From assembly GCA_036172665.1 (NCBI GenBank), contig CM069874.1, forward strand, positions 25,317,946 through 25,381,945: a DNA stretch of 64,000 nt, written 5' to 3'. This DNA comes from Prosopocoilus inquinatus. Taxonomy: Eukaryota; Arthropoda; Insecta; Coleoptera; Lucanidae. A program made the position numbers and the translations under genes. How positions within the stretch are numbered: the first letter of the stretch is position 1; each line of letters opens with the position of its first letter. The notes beneath the pieces are model-generated. The model did no database searches. It had not been told where the DNA came from and worked only from the letters and a program-made list of their open reading frames with translations. Shown in pieces: positions 11,968-23,226 of the stretch.

Positions 11968-13177
11968 TAAAATTAAAATTAAAATTAGAATTACAAAACG
12001 TACACAAAATATAAGCGAAACATCATACAGTGTTGCTGTTTAGAGCAAAGAATTCATCGGTTGAGTATAAGGTGCTACGTAACAAGTGTCTCCGCACTTT
12101 TGATTTGAACATATAATACGAGCTAATTGCTTTAATGTCATTAGGCAAATGATTGTACAATTTAATGGACATAACAGAGAAGTTTCGAGAGGAAAGTGTG
12201 AGTCTATGTTGGCGTACTTTAATATCGCGAGGAATTCTTAAATTATATTGTAATTCGGGAGGTGAAAGTTCATGCAAATTTTTCTTTATATGTGTAACGG
12301 CCTGTAAAATGTACGATACAACAGTAAGTATTTGCGAATCTTTAAAAAGTTCCCTACAAGAAAAACGTGGATGCTTGTTCATGATAGTTCTGATTATTCT
12401 CTTTTGTATTTTGAGGACATCGTTGATTTTAGACGAATTTCACCAACATAGGATTCCGGAAGACAATATAGAGTTTCCATGAGCAAAATAATAAGAAAGT
12501 AATATATTAATACTAACTGAGCGCATTAACTGCCATAAGATATAACAACTTCTAGCTAATTTATTTTGAATGTAGTGAAGATGATCATGCCATTTCAAAT
12601 TTTTGTCGACCATGATTCCTAGGAACTTGATGACATCTACTTGATACAAGTTGTGTTTATGAGAACTCACGTATAGACTGAAATTCTTATTCATTGCAGC
12701 GAAAAGTATAAACTCTGTTTTCTCGGCGTTCAGAAGTAAATCATTATTTTTAGAATAAGCTTCCATATCCGTTACACAAGCAGAAGCGGCTTGTCTTAAT
12801 TCAGATATACTATTTGCAGAAATATTAGTGGAAGTGTCGTCAGCATAAAATGTCATGCAGTTTGCAGCAACGTTAGTATTCAGGTCGTTCGTAAATAACA
12901 AGAAAAGCAATGGACCCAGGATGCTTCCTTGTGGTACTCCCTGAGTAAATGTTAACAGATTCGAATGATGTTTAACTCCATCTAAATTGATAACAACCGT
13001 TTGATAGCGATCTGAGAGATAAGATTTAAGCCATTTTTCTGCAACCCCGCGAATTCCATAGTGATTTAATTTGAACAAAAGTAGTTGATGATTTACTTTA
13101 TCAAAAGCTCGGGTTAGGTCATAAAAAATTCCACACACATTCTTTTTGTCCTCCAGATATTCCAGGGCAAAGTTTTA
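11968..13177 (-). pseudogene. Jockey-like non-LTR retrotransposon, 5'-truncated reverse transcriptase
   Basis: On the - strand the reading starts at about 13177 (FALEYLEDKKNVCGIFYDLTR) and continues with reverse transcriptase motifs: AFDKVNHQLLL, TQGVPQGSILGPLLFLLFTND, the catalytic FYADDT, then KTEFILF and KFLGIMVDKNLKWHDH. The first ORF ends at 12440. The C-terminal tail typical of the clade (YNHLPNDIKA..YYMFKSKVRRHLL) follows in another frame down to 12023, so at least one frameshift or stop separates them. The 3' end is a short TTTTAA-type repeat tail (11968-11989), which fits non-LTR insertion. The endonuclease and first ORF are missing. Confidence 0.85.
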
Positions 13178-14790
13178 AATTTATTTTATATTTTTATTAA
13201 ATCAAACAGATATACAGTGTTTTTTGTAACTGTGTTCTAAGATTTTGGGTAAATTTCAATGTTTAGTAATCAATTACCCCATTTTTTCAAAATACACATT
13301 ACCAGAAAAATATGGACGTTATTAATTTTAACTTTAAAATGTGAACTTACTAATGAGCAATATTAGTTGAGTAGGTTAAGGTCAAAACATAAAAACCTTA
13401 GTGTTGTTAGTATTTAGACAGCAATGTAACAAATTAATGTTTGACTTTGGCCTACTTAATTAATGTGTTCATTGATAATTTCAACTTTTAATATTAACAT
13501 GTTAAACTGTGTATTAATTATTATTAACATATTAAGTGTATCGTGTAATAAATTATGCAATTTATTATTAAAAACAGAAATTTGCATAAAATTTTTAGCA
13601 GAACATAAATTAACATGAGGCATAATTTTCTCTGTATAGCCCTTTAGCTGCAAATAAAAAAGTCCTCTATAAACACAATTTACAAAAAAATAAAAATTTC
13701 ATCTGAATAATAACGTAATAATGAAAAATATTACCTGTATTTGTACAGCGGCAACTATTTAAATTAAATGATAGAAATTAAAAAAGCGACCAAAATCGAA
13801 ACTTTGTATTCGGAAATCTGTATTTTTTTGTAAATTTGTTATTATTGATACTTGATTGTAATTGCGCTGCCTGATATTTCACCTCGAGCTTGCCCTTCAA
13901 TACATATTAACTAAATCAATGGAAAAGAAATGAGTTAATGAACCACATTGTATTTGTATTGTGTTTTACAGATTGCTGCTTCCTCATTACAACTCGAAAC
14001 AGAGTATAGAGTGTCCAAGTAATAGATGGAGCGGTCTCTGCATTAATTCTCTTTTTCCTTCAATAAAATAATTATGATACGTTTACATTAAAAGTTTAAT
14101 TTTCACAGAGTTTACTCATCCGAATTCTAGCACATCTTTTAACATGTAATTCGACGATAATCCGTCGGGCAATTAGAGCTATTTTACCTACTTAAATATC
14201 AGACAGCAAATTGCTATGACACACGAAGAAGTCCTTTGAGAATGAGAAGTATCCGTTGCTCTCTTTATAACAAGGTGAATTGAACCGCATTTTACAGGTC
14301 TGCTCTAGATATTAACCTTGCAGTACCAAAAAACAGTGACTTCAAATTTTTCAGTTTCTTTTACTTAATAAATATTTATAAATTAGGAAGAAGTTTTATC
14401 ATAATTAATTAATTCTATGGCGATAATTTTCTTTTAATTTTTCCATTTTGTCAATTATGTTTCCTTATTCGTCAAATTACTTTCCAGTTTCGGAAATGTC
14501 AAACCGTATGTCAAGTGGGAATGTCATTGGGAACCGTAATTGGCACAAGAAGGAAACCAAAAGAAAAGGATTAATTAATTAATTCTAATTACTTTTCTTT
14601 TCTGTAATTTTTTTCCGGTACTTTATTTAAATATAACTGTCTCATAAGTCATAAGTTTTCAACGCGGACATCTAGCTTACGAATTGGGTTAAGTTAGATG
14701 AATTATTCCTAAACATTTGATCACAACTTTTGAAACTAATTCCTTTATAAAATTGTCACAAAATCATAATTTTTCTTTGAAACTTCTATC
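13178..14790. other. Intergenic AT-rich DNA, no gene
   Basis: No gene was found. At 14400-14600, blocks TTTTGTCAATTATGTTTCC and GGAAACCAAAAGAAAAGGA resemble an inverted-repeat segment also seen inside the MITE at 59.57-59.71 kb, suggesting a shared decayed element. Confidence 0.45.
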
Positions 14791-14794
14791 CAAT

Positions 14795-14925
14795 ATTTCG
14801 ATACGTATCGATCTTGTATTTCGGTATCGATATATTTATACATTTCGATCCGATATTTTGATACGTATCGATACGGAAATCGTATCGAAATTAGATACAG
14901 AATTTCCTGTATCACCCACCTCTAT
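14795..14925. repeat. TATCGATA/TACGTATCGAT-rich cluster
   Basis: About six close variants of the TATCGATA palindrome occur within 130 bases, ending GTATCACCCACCTCTA. It resembles part of the hAT-like MITE at 9718-10147, but clear termini were not found. Confidence 0.5.
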
Positions 14926-15089
14926 TAATGATATTTTATTATTAGGAAATCAGATTCTATGTAGGTAAACCAATACGGGTGTGGGTGAGTGAGTGTGACT
15001 TCAGTGAAGAAATGAAAGTGAAAGTGAAAAATCATATCTGCGTTAATTGTTATTTAATCAAACCTTCTAAATTTCGTTGAGAATATTTT

Positions 15090-15345
15090 CCCAATTTTGC
15101 AACATTAATCTTGAAGACCTCCGCGGTCTTTATCAGTCTTTTTTTAGGTTTCCGGAGAACAAGTTCTTTCTTGAAAAATACTTTTCTGGGTTGCTGATAT
15201 CGACGTTCTTTGGTCCAGTTCTTGTTTGCGCTGCTACTGTGTGGTCGGTGGCATCAGCAGGAACAGCAGAGAACGTCGACAGGAGTAGCCGTGAAAAAGT
15301 ATTTTGCCAGAAAGACGAAACGTCGGCAATAGAAGAACATCAATA
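15090..15345 (+). repeat. Fold-back element, family C, hammerhead-like end
   Basis: Imperfect inverted arms (GAAAAATACTTTTCTGGG.. / ..GTGAAAAAGTATTTTGCC, and TCGACGTTCT / AGAACGTCGA) surround a GC-richer centre. The right arm continues into AGACGAAACGTCGGCAATAG, which contains GAAAC-GTC as in hammerhead ends of animal retroelements. A CUGANGA box is not intact (GTGAAAA). An open frame through this region (15077-15394) is a by-product of the repeat, not a gene. Confidence 0.5.
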
Positions 15346-16299
15346 TGAATATTCGGAAAAATCTACGATTGGCAATCTTATGTTTTGCTGTTAGGATTTA
15401 TTGTAAACTGCTGAGTGTTATAAAATAGTTCATGCATTTGTCAAGACGAACTAAGAAATACATAGTAATTAGGCTTGCCATTCATCGATGATTCACCGGG
15501 AATATCTCGGAAATTGATAAACAGTCAAAAATATATTCGACCCGGTATCCGGGATTGAGTGAAAAATTGCTCTACATGTAAAAAAGGTGATTTCTTTGGT
15601 CGTGCTGTCATAGTCAGATGGCGGATAGAAAAAAATGTAACAGTTTACTATTTACTATTACATTACGCATGAGAGAGTGTGCTGCAGAGACGTGTCGTGC
15701 TTCTATTTAATTCAAATTAACTAAATTGTTGTTTCTAAATTCAAGAAAGAGCTGTTATTAGCTTCTGGAGTTATATTCGCGTTATTACCATGACTATATT
15801 AGACTGATTGATTAAAAATCACGTATAAGCGGGCGGAACTTTTAACGCTTCGATTTAGACTCCCACGTCGAGTCGGACTGCCGCTGTCTCTAACTAGTTT
15901 CAGGCAATTCACTTTCTTGATTCCGCTGTTTGGTCGTAGTCAAAGAAGATTTGAACGAGAATTTTACTTGTATCATTGTGCAGTGTCAGGAGCGTCCCGT
16001 ATAGCAAACCTGAAAAAGGAAAAGGTAGCAACAGCAGTCATCTGTGGCAATAAGTGACGCGCGAGCTGGCCTCACTCTTCAGTAGTCTTCGTCATTAATA
16101 CCCTTAGATCTGTACATTTCCAGCATTACACAAATTGCTATTGAATTTAAAAATGTAAGAATTTAAGTTAAAGAAAACTTTAAGGGAAGGAGTTACACGG
16201 TACTGTTCAAAGAGTAAATTTAAGTACCGTTAACTCTTCAATACTTTAAACCTTAAAATTTAAAGTATTAAAACGAAAATGCGATCTGGATTCTTTAAT
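15346..16299. other. Intergenic DNA, nothing recognised
   Basis: No coding region or bounded repeat could be supported. The segment is slightly less AT-rich around 15830-16080, without recognisable motifs. Confidence 0.5.
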
Positions 16300-16312
16300 T
16301 TTAAAGTTTAAA

Positions 16313-16641
16313 AATTTTTGTTACAAATCGTTTTCGATTGCAGTGAAAACCAATTGCGAATAAATTGGACAAGTCGTTTTTGTTTGCAGTGGGAATGTCG
16401 AGCTACGTCTGTGCTGACGAAGCCCCTAGCAAGGCTGAAACAGCTGTACAGAGGCTGCTCGAGGTTTTCACTGCAATCAAAAACGATTTGCAACAAATTT
16501 TTTTAAAATTTTCATTATGCTTGGACAGCAAGTATGGCTGTCTTGCATGGGGGACTTATTAGGAGCAAATCCGCTTCAGTTTGTCCATCCTACTGCAATG
16601 TCAGGTCAAAAAGCGATCGTAAGATGTCGCTGTTTTATCTG
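16313..16641 (+). mobile_element. Family B fold-back element with hammerhead ribozyme, 13-bp duplication
   Basis: A 329-bp element between perfect 13-bp direct repeats TTTAAAGTTTAAA (16300-16312 and 16642-16654). The arms TTACAAATCGTTTTCGATTG / CAATCAAAAACGATTTGCAA (about 16321-16340 and 16475-16495) fold back around the ribozyme at 16398-16462. The 3' part ends GTCGCTGTTTTATCTG. Related copies lie at 9430, 37590 and 42865. No ORF of its own. The host of its mobilisation machinery is not visible; the hammerhead points to a Penelope-like source. Confidence 0.8.
16398..16462 (+). ncRNA. Hammerhead ribozyme, complete core
   Basis: All conserved parts are present in order. The stem I 3' strand has two pieces, TCGAGC (398-403) and GTCTGTG (407-413). 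The box CTGACGA is at 16414-16420. Stem II is AGCC (421-424) with GGCT (433-436). GAAA is at 437-440. A palindromic stem III ACAGCTGT covers 440-447, with A at 448 as the cleavage residue (GUA). The stem I 5' strand follows: CAGAGGC (449-455), a one-base loop, and GCTCGA (457-462). The outer stem I helix is six perfect pairs; the inner has one mismatch and one G-U. Self-cleavage after 16448 is predicted. The very short palindromic stem III is the form reported for Penelope-like elements, thought to act best as dimers. Confidence 0.8.
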
Positions 16642-16654
16642 TTTAAAGTTTAAA

Positions 16655-17335
16655 GTATTAAAGAATTAAAGTTACCTAAATTTGTTTTCTGAATATCATC
16701 ATTAATTTATTATTCCATTTAATTCATATTAAAGAAAATATTGAATTTATCAAATAATTTTTGGAATAATATTATTTTGTTAATTCTTCTTCCTTGTTCC
16801 ATTTCTGTAATTTCATCCGTTCTCTTTCTTCTGGTGGCTTTTCAAACTATCTTTTTTTTTCCTTTATTCTCTTTCTTTTTGTAAATAATTTAATTTCACT
16901 AATTTTAGAGTCGTCCTCCACATCATTTTTTTAAAGAACTAAGAAACACAGTCGAATTTTTCGTTTTCATATTTAAAGGAAAGTCAAAGTTATTATGATT
17001 AAAGATACCTATGTTTTATGCATTTTGTTATTATTAATATTTCCATTTTATCAAAATGTTTGTTTCAAGGAATTTTTCTTATGTGTGCTGTGTTTATGTG
17101 TTCATCCTCCAATGAATATTCAGAAATAAACAGAAAGAAAACGTAAAAAAGGGAATTAATAAGAAGTTTGAATGTTTTCACAATAAAGTTTTGACGTACT
17201 GTTTGCACCTTTCCTCTTTTGAAAAAGCTTCCCAGTACTTGCTGAGGCCTATGCAAAAGTCAGCGTCTGATGGAGGTCGTAAATCTCCTTTTGGCAACGC
17301 TGGACCTTGCGTACACTTTCCACAGTCGCTGGTTT
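16655..17335. other. Intergenic AT-rich DNA, no gene
   Basis: Pyrimidine-rich and AT-rich stretches only. No ORF, repeat boundary or RNA gene could be supported. Confidence 0.5.
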
Positions 17336-17336
17336 A

Positions 17337-17836
17337 AGTTGAGAGTAGGTAAATGAAAACTCACACGTAACACGATACACGGAGATTTTATTCTTTGTAA
17401 ATTATAAGTAAACTAATTGATCTCGCGCGGAGTTACAATGCGGACGTATTTCCGTCCATGGAAAAGTTTGGTAACTGAGGTGGCAAAAGCACCGAGCATC
17501 TAATAAAGCCTAATTAAAATTAACGCCGATTTCGAACGGCACAAAAACTAAAACACGATAAAATAATATTCTTAAAAGTGGTGACATTGATATTTGTTTA
17601 GCTTAAACTTGGCCGGGGTGCCGTCAATGTCCCACGAAGACCTTTTTAACTGGAAGGCGGTTGCTGCACAAATTTATAAGAAAACCATGAAGTCATCGAC
17701 GGACTGCTGTATACATGTTCTTTTTCCTATTACTTATCGCTACAAAATTAAAGCTAATCTATGTACAATTTTAAACACTAAAGAAATAATTATTACTCCT
17801 ATTATAAAATAAAAATAAAAAATAGAAGTCTTAACA
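17337..17836 (-). repeat. Probable 3' LTR of the BEL/Pao fragment
   Basis: On the - strand, a purine-rich tract (AAGGTGGGCGGA) is followed by TGTTAAG at 17836, which looks like a polypurine tract plus LTR start, directly after the end of the pol reading. An AATAAA-type signal lies near 17388 on the - strand. The far LTR boundary is not fixed, because no second LTR copy is in the window to compare. Confidence 0.5.
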
Positions 17837-17900
17837 TTCCGCCCACCTTGAAAGCATAGGCTTTCAATTATCACGTCACTTCACTCACTAATACCAAGGG

Positions 17901-18997
17901 TTAGTCTAAGGGAAGGCGACACAATTTGACCGTTGCTCGTCGGAAAACTCCTCTTGCGGTCTTCACAGAAACCACGCGTACAATTCCATCTTCTCCTGGG
18001 AAGACTTGTAGAATTTTACCGATAGGCCACTGTAGGGGTGGAACGTTGTCTTCTCAAATAAGGACCAAATCACCAGGCCTCAATTGATGACCAGTAGGAA
18101 CATTCCATCGATGTCTAGTTTGTAGCTGGTGGATATATTCCTTGGACCATCTGCGCCAAAAATGTTCTCGAACCTGTTGGATGTGTTGCCAACGAGACAA
18201 GGTGTTAGATTTTACATCACATAGTTTTGTCCAAAATGTGGAGCTCTTGGGGGACTGAAGTTCCAGTTAATGTTTTCCTGGGACACCACATTCTGAATTT
18301 TGACCTGGGAATCTTGAGAATTAACCAGTCTTGACAGTTCATTTAATTCTCTCTTGGCACCAACGAATTGGGTTCCATTATCCGAATATATGGTTGTTGG
18401 TTTTCCACGGCGCGAAATGAAAAGTTTTAGGGCAGAAAGAAAACATTCCGTTGATAAATTACCCACTAATTCTAGATACACGGCCTTGGTGGCAAAACAG
18501 ACGAATATTGCACCGTAAGCCTTGACCTTGGGACTGTTTTTTCGTCTACCTTCTTTTAACTGCAGGGGACCAAAATAGTCGATGCCCACATTCTCGAATG
18601 GACGAGCGGGCGAAATTCGATGGACAGGCAAATCGCCCATTGGCAGCAGAGTTACAGGAGGCTTGGCCTTGAAGCAAACCATACATTTTCGGATTACAGC
18701 CTTAACGGAATTACGGCTTGACAAAATCCAATATTTATTTCTAATAATTGCGAGTGTCGTTTGCACTCCTGCGTGCAATTGTTTGATATGCTCTCGTTTT
18801 ATTACCATATCCGTAAATGCATGTTTCGATGGGAGGAGTATTGGATGTTTTGTGTAGTAAGGTAAACTCGAGCGTCGTAAGCGTCCTCCCACTCTTAGCA
18901 TTCCTTCTTCATCAATAAAAGGATTTAACTGAAGCAATTTACTTTTCTGATTTACATGACCGTACATCTTAAGATTATGCAAATCTTCAGAAAAGAC
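17901..18997 (-). pseudogene. BEL/Pao retrotransposon pol remnant (integrase and C-terminal domain)
   Basis: The - strand reading enters at about 18997 (TQVFSEDLHNLKMYG). It has the BEL/Pao integrase: an HHCC zinc finger (REHIKQLHAG .. CMVCFK), then DDE core motifs GIDYFGPL, YSDNGTQFVGA and a Glu in SQENINWNF, then PPRAPHFG. At about 18228 it jumps straight to TKLCDVKSNTLSRWQHIQQV, so roughly the GLWE..helix region is deleted and the frame changes. The C-terminal domain (HWRRWSKEYI-like, LRPGDLVLI, WPIGKILQVFPGEDG) ends LCRLPLD at 17904 and has one in-frame stop after DLVLI. Gag, protease and RT are absent. Confidence 0.88.
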
Positions 18998-18999
18998 TT

Positions 19000-19796
19000 G
19001 TGTTTAAACTATTTTGAATTTGAACCCCGCTATTGGTTGTATCCTTGAACGTATCGGGGAAACGAAAATTCATTCAGAGAGAAGCGCGCGGAAAATAAAT
19101 ACTAGTAAGTACAACGGTCGCACTTGTAACTTTTAGCAATGCTCAATGGCTTGTACGAGTTCGATAAAATTCTCAAAAGTGATAAGTATATATAGGAGAA
19201 ATATATTTTGCGCGGTTCAAATTCTAGTGCAGAAGCAGGCAATATAAAATATTAGACCGTAGCGTGTAAACAAACGCGAGGGCTGCGGAAACAATTAACG
19301 CCGCTACAGCAATGCTCTCCTTGTTTAAATGTGTAAAGATTTTCAGAGTAATTAGTTGACCAGTTGTACCTCGACCGGCGAAATTTATTGCGACATTGCG
19401 TCATATAGTAAGAACGCCGTAAATTATTTTCACCGTTCCATCACACAATGTGCCTGTTCGATACATTTTTACGGCGCTACTGAAACGATGGCGTGTATTT
19501 ATTCAAATCCTATGCTTAGTGATAAGTTAACTCATACTTCAGGAAAACAGAAAACTAGGAAACTTATGCAAAATATTTATGAAAGATCATTAATGACAAT
19601 ACAACAACACAAACCTCCGAGAAGTCTTGAACAGACTTTTCGCACTTACTGGTAGTTTGCAATATCATCAGGGCCCCCACGTGTCAATCCATATTTTGGC
19701 GCCTTCTGACAGATGAGTTGGGGCAAACAAAAACGGTCAATTATCAAAATTATTAAAAATTAAAAGAAAAAAAATGAACAAAACAGAAAAATTTTT
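19000..19796. other. Intergenic DNA, no gene recognised
   Basis: The segment has several CG-containing blocks (about 19020-19330), but no domain-bearing ORF, no LTR match and no inverted termini were found. Confidence 0.45.
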
Positions 19797-19932
19797 AAAC
19801 ATTTTCCTTCACATTTTTTAAACATTCTCCTTCACTTTTTCTAAACATTCTCCTTCACTTTTTTAAACATTCTCCTTCGCTTTTTTAAGCATCGTCCTTC
19901 ACTTTTATTTAAACACTTTCCTTCATTTTTCC
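19797..19932. repeat. Minisatellite, about six 22-24-bp units
   Basis: Units of the form AAACATTCTCCTTCACTTTT are repeated about six times, with small length changes in the T run and increasing divergence toward both ends. Confidence 0.85.
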
Positions 19933-20244
19933 AAGTTCTTAACTGCCGCAAGCCCCCAAAAACGAAGGGAAGCGCTTTCTTCTCATCTGACCGAGAAGAC
20001 CTCTGTTTAGTTTAATTTTAACCTATTACTATTAAAAAATTACTATATTTAAATTGAAAAATAGAATAGTTTAGATAAAATTAATTAAAAAGAACACTAG
20101 TAATGAGTATTTCCGCTTCTAGCTTATGCTCATGCTTGGAAGAGACTAAATAACATTTCTGTGAACAGGGGCTGCTTAACAGGTTCGATAGGAATATCAA
20201 ACCAATAAAGCAACTGCTTTTTTGATTGATGATCATAATCTATC

Positions 20245-20364
20245 GTCCTCGTTAACAGCGTCCAGTTCAGTACTCTTAATTTCAAAATTGGTACACCACA
20301 AGGCTCTGTCTTTGGTCCTATTTTTTTTGCATTATTTATAAAGGATTTACTGATTACTGACTAA
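20245..20364 (+). pseudogene. Non-LTR reverse transcriptase fragment
   Basis: A 39-codon frame reads VLVNSVQFSTLNFKIGTPQG followed by SVFGPIFFALFIKDL, the G-PQGS-LGP-LF-L-(I/N)DL motif of non-LTR reverse transcriptases, then stops at 20362. No flanking RT motif is in frame, so this is a short relic, opposite in strand to the Jockey-like copy at 12 kb. Confidence 0.65.
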
Positions 20365-20842
20365 GAACGAATGGAAATGACTACAGACGCGAGTCAGGCG
20401 GTGGGATTGCGGTGGGATTGCGGTGGAAATTTTAGAGCTACTCATCTGCCCTAGTTAGAATCGAAATAGGTATCTAGAGGAGGCTTGAGAGTCCCACTGC
20501 AATCATGCCTACTTAAAAGTATTCTGGAAAAGATTAATTAAGACTAGTTCAACACGACCCGCATGATGCTGTCTCAATTGCAGATATACTTCAGTTGTTC
20601 AATTTTAACCTAAAGCTTAAATCCTTAACAACAATAATTGAAATAATCGTTATGAGTTCACTTTAAATTTAAACTGGGGTTGTACAATTAGGCCTGAATC
20701 TTCTTGATTTTGAATTTAGAAACTTTGGATTTTAAATTATTTATTTTCCGTATAATTGTCAATAATTTTGAAATTTTAGTTTAAAAAATTGTGTCCAATT
20801 CTTATATAGTTATTTAGTTTTAATCTCTTCATCAGCTAAATA

Positions 20843-22301
20843 TACAGGGTGAGTCGTAATTGGCGGAACAAATTTTACCAGTATGTAGGAGAGACATTTT
20901 TAAGTAAAAAAGTTCTTATGAACCGACATACAGGGAAGCGGCTACAATAGCTAACCTTCTTATATGTGTTTTTACGAAGTAACTGAAAATAGAAAAGTGT
21001 TAGGACCTCTTCTCCTCGACTTTATGCTATTTTCGAAGAAACAAATGACAATCAGGCTTTCGAGATTTTCAATTGTTTTCAACTTTTTTTAATAGGACCT
21101 TGGGTTTTTTTTTCATCGCATCACATTCAGAATGTCAAATTAATTATGTCTCTAAAATATCATCTCCCAAACCCTACTATTTTATAAATTATTTAGTAAT
21201 AAACTATTGGTGTTCACGGAAAATGGCTACAATAGCTGACTTTCTTATTTGATATTTCACAAGGTAGCTTAAATTAGAAAAGTTTTAGGACTTTTCCTGC
21301 TCGATTTTATGGTATGTTGGGAGAAACAAATGATTATCAGATTATAGAGATATTCAGTTTTTTTCAACTTTTTTAAATATTTTTTAAAATGGCATCGCGT
21401 GCAGGATGTCGAACTAAGTATGTCTCTAAAATATTATATCTCAAAACAGAATGTTTCATAAATGATATTCGCGGGCAGAAGTGTCTCGTTATAATTGTCT
21501 TTTTATTGACGCACCACATTGCGCGTTCAAAGAGGGAAATTAAGGAAGCATGTTCAAACTGTCTGCCCTGCGTGAACTGTCTTGATTAAAAATTTCTTTA
21601 AATTTAGTTTATATACTTTGTGCCAAATATTGAAAGCGCGATTTGTTAAAATGTCAACATGATACAATTATTTACTAATTAATTTATAAAATAGTATACT
21701 GAGAAGAGAAATATTTTAGAGACGTACTTAATTTGACATCCTTAACTCGAAACGGTAATAAAAATATAATGTACCGTTAAAAAAAAGTTGAAAACAATTG
21801 AAAATCTCGAAAACCTGATACTCAGTTGTTTCTTCCCACACACCATAAAATAGAAAAATTCTAAATTATCCTATTTTAAGCTACCTTGTGACATGTCAAA
21901 TAAAAAACTTAGCTATTGTAGCCATTTTCCGTGAACACCAATATTTTGTTACTAAATAATTTATAAAATAGTAGGCTTTGGGAGATGACATTTTAGAGAC
22001 ATAATTAGTTTGACATCCTGAATGCGGTGCGAAAATAGAAAACCTAAAGTTCCATCTAAAAAAGCTGAAAACAATCGCAAATCTCCAAAACCTGATTGTT
22101 ATTTGTTTTTTTCTAAAGTAGCATAAGATCGAGGAGAAAATTTCCTAAAACTTTTCTATTTTTAGTTACTTCGTAAAAATACAAATAAGAGAGCGACTTC
22201 CCATGAACACCTGTATGTAGGTTCATATGAACTTTCTTACTTAAAAATGTCTCTCCTACATGCTGGTAAAATTTGTTCCGCCCATTATGACTCACCCTGT
22301 A
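20843..22301. mobile_element. Long fold-back DNA element, TA duplication
   Basis: The left end TACAGGGTGAGTCGTAATTG after TA and the right end ATTATGACTCACCCTGTA before TA are complementary. The inverted arms extend far inward (for example TGTAGGAGAGACATTTTTAA / TTAAAAATGTCTCTCCTACA, and GGCTACAATAGCTGACTTTC against 21900-21930). Most of the 1459 bp therefore lies in arms. Terminal TACAGGGTG with a TA target fits Tc1/mariner-type MITEs. ORFs inside are products of the repeat. A related arm is at 30655-31440. Confidence 0.8.
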
Positions 22302-22496
22302 TATAATATTTCCATTTTTCATGAAGTTATAGCTAACATCAATACTTGCTTACTAGTGATATTTTGCTTTTTCTAAGATCTGGTGATTCTACTGATTTTT
22401 TCACTGATTTCTTAATCCTGCTTGCAGTTTTTTCTTGTTTTCCGATATTAACTTGCATCATTATAGAAATGTTATTTTCAAAAACATTTTTTTTTA

Positions 22497-22610
22497 AGCC
22501 GGCTACTCATTACGCGGTACTTGGTAAGTGACTTAACTTGGCAAGTACTCGGCAAGTATTTATGCAAGTAAAAGTCGAACCGTACACATTACTCGGCGAC
22601 ATTATTGTTA
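22497..22610. repeat. Left-end fragment of the element at 5481-9137
   Basis: AGCCGGCTACTCATTACGCG is followed by a GTACTTGG..AAGTGACTT block, then AACCGTACACATTACTCGGC, matching 5481-5590 closely. No right end was found. Confidence 0.75.
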
Positions 22611-23015
22611 AATTCTTTGCGTTTTAATAATAAAGCATTTTGTATTAATAAATTAAAGATATCGTTCTTCTAAGACAAAACTTCAAAAAGTAAGTATGTG
22701 TATACAGGTTAACTAAATTGTACCAATGAATGTGCTGCGTTATTTCCGTAAGATTTCTTTTTAATAAAATATGCAATTGAATACACTTCAACTCATCATA
22801 GGAAAATTTCAGTTACCCCGCACTAGAAGAAAATGATTGAGTACCCCTGATGAGGATGTATTTATGTGTGGAATTGATAATATCCGGGACCTCCTACTGT
22901 CCACTAACAGATCTGTCCGCGGTCAGTCTGCATCCCATCACCAACCACAGCAACTCGACTCCTCAACATCTTATTCCTTACCGCTGAAAATTTCGTTTTT
23001 CTTTTCGTTTGTACA

Positions 23016-23226
23016 ATGCCGAACACAAACGCATCCGCCACGAATAATGCGACGAAAATTAGGCAGCAATCTTTGGCCATGATTAAGCAGGAGGAACTCC
23101 TAACAGTCCAAACGGCTTACTATATTAAACCGGAAGAAATGAAGATGACTGAAGGAGAAAAACTTAAAAAGTTTCTTTGGGATCCGCAAACCAAAAGAGT
23201 TTTTGGCAGGAGTGGTGCAAGTTGGT
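23016..23226 (+). CDS. Na+/K+-ATPase beta, alternative first coding exon 1A
   Basis: Encodes a 70-residue cytoplasmic N-terminus beginning [11 protein letters not shown] and ending [20 protein letters not shown], the conserved FLWNP-T..GR-G-SW signature just before the membrane helix. The first base of the next codon is T, and GTGAGT follows at 23227. Joined to exon 2 this restores TCA (Ser), giving GASWSKIGLFYF. The ATG follows GTACA and is the first in frame after a long leader without upstream exon signals. The segment KQEELL..QTAY is shared with exon 1B. Confidence 0.9.
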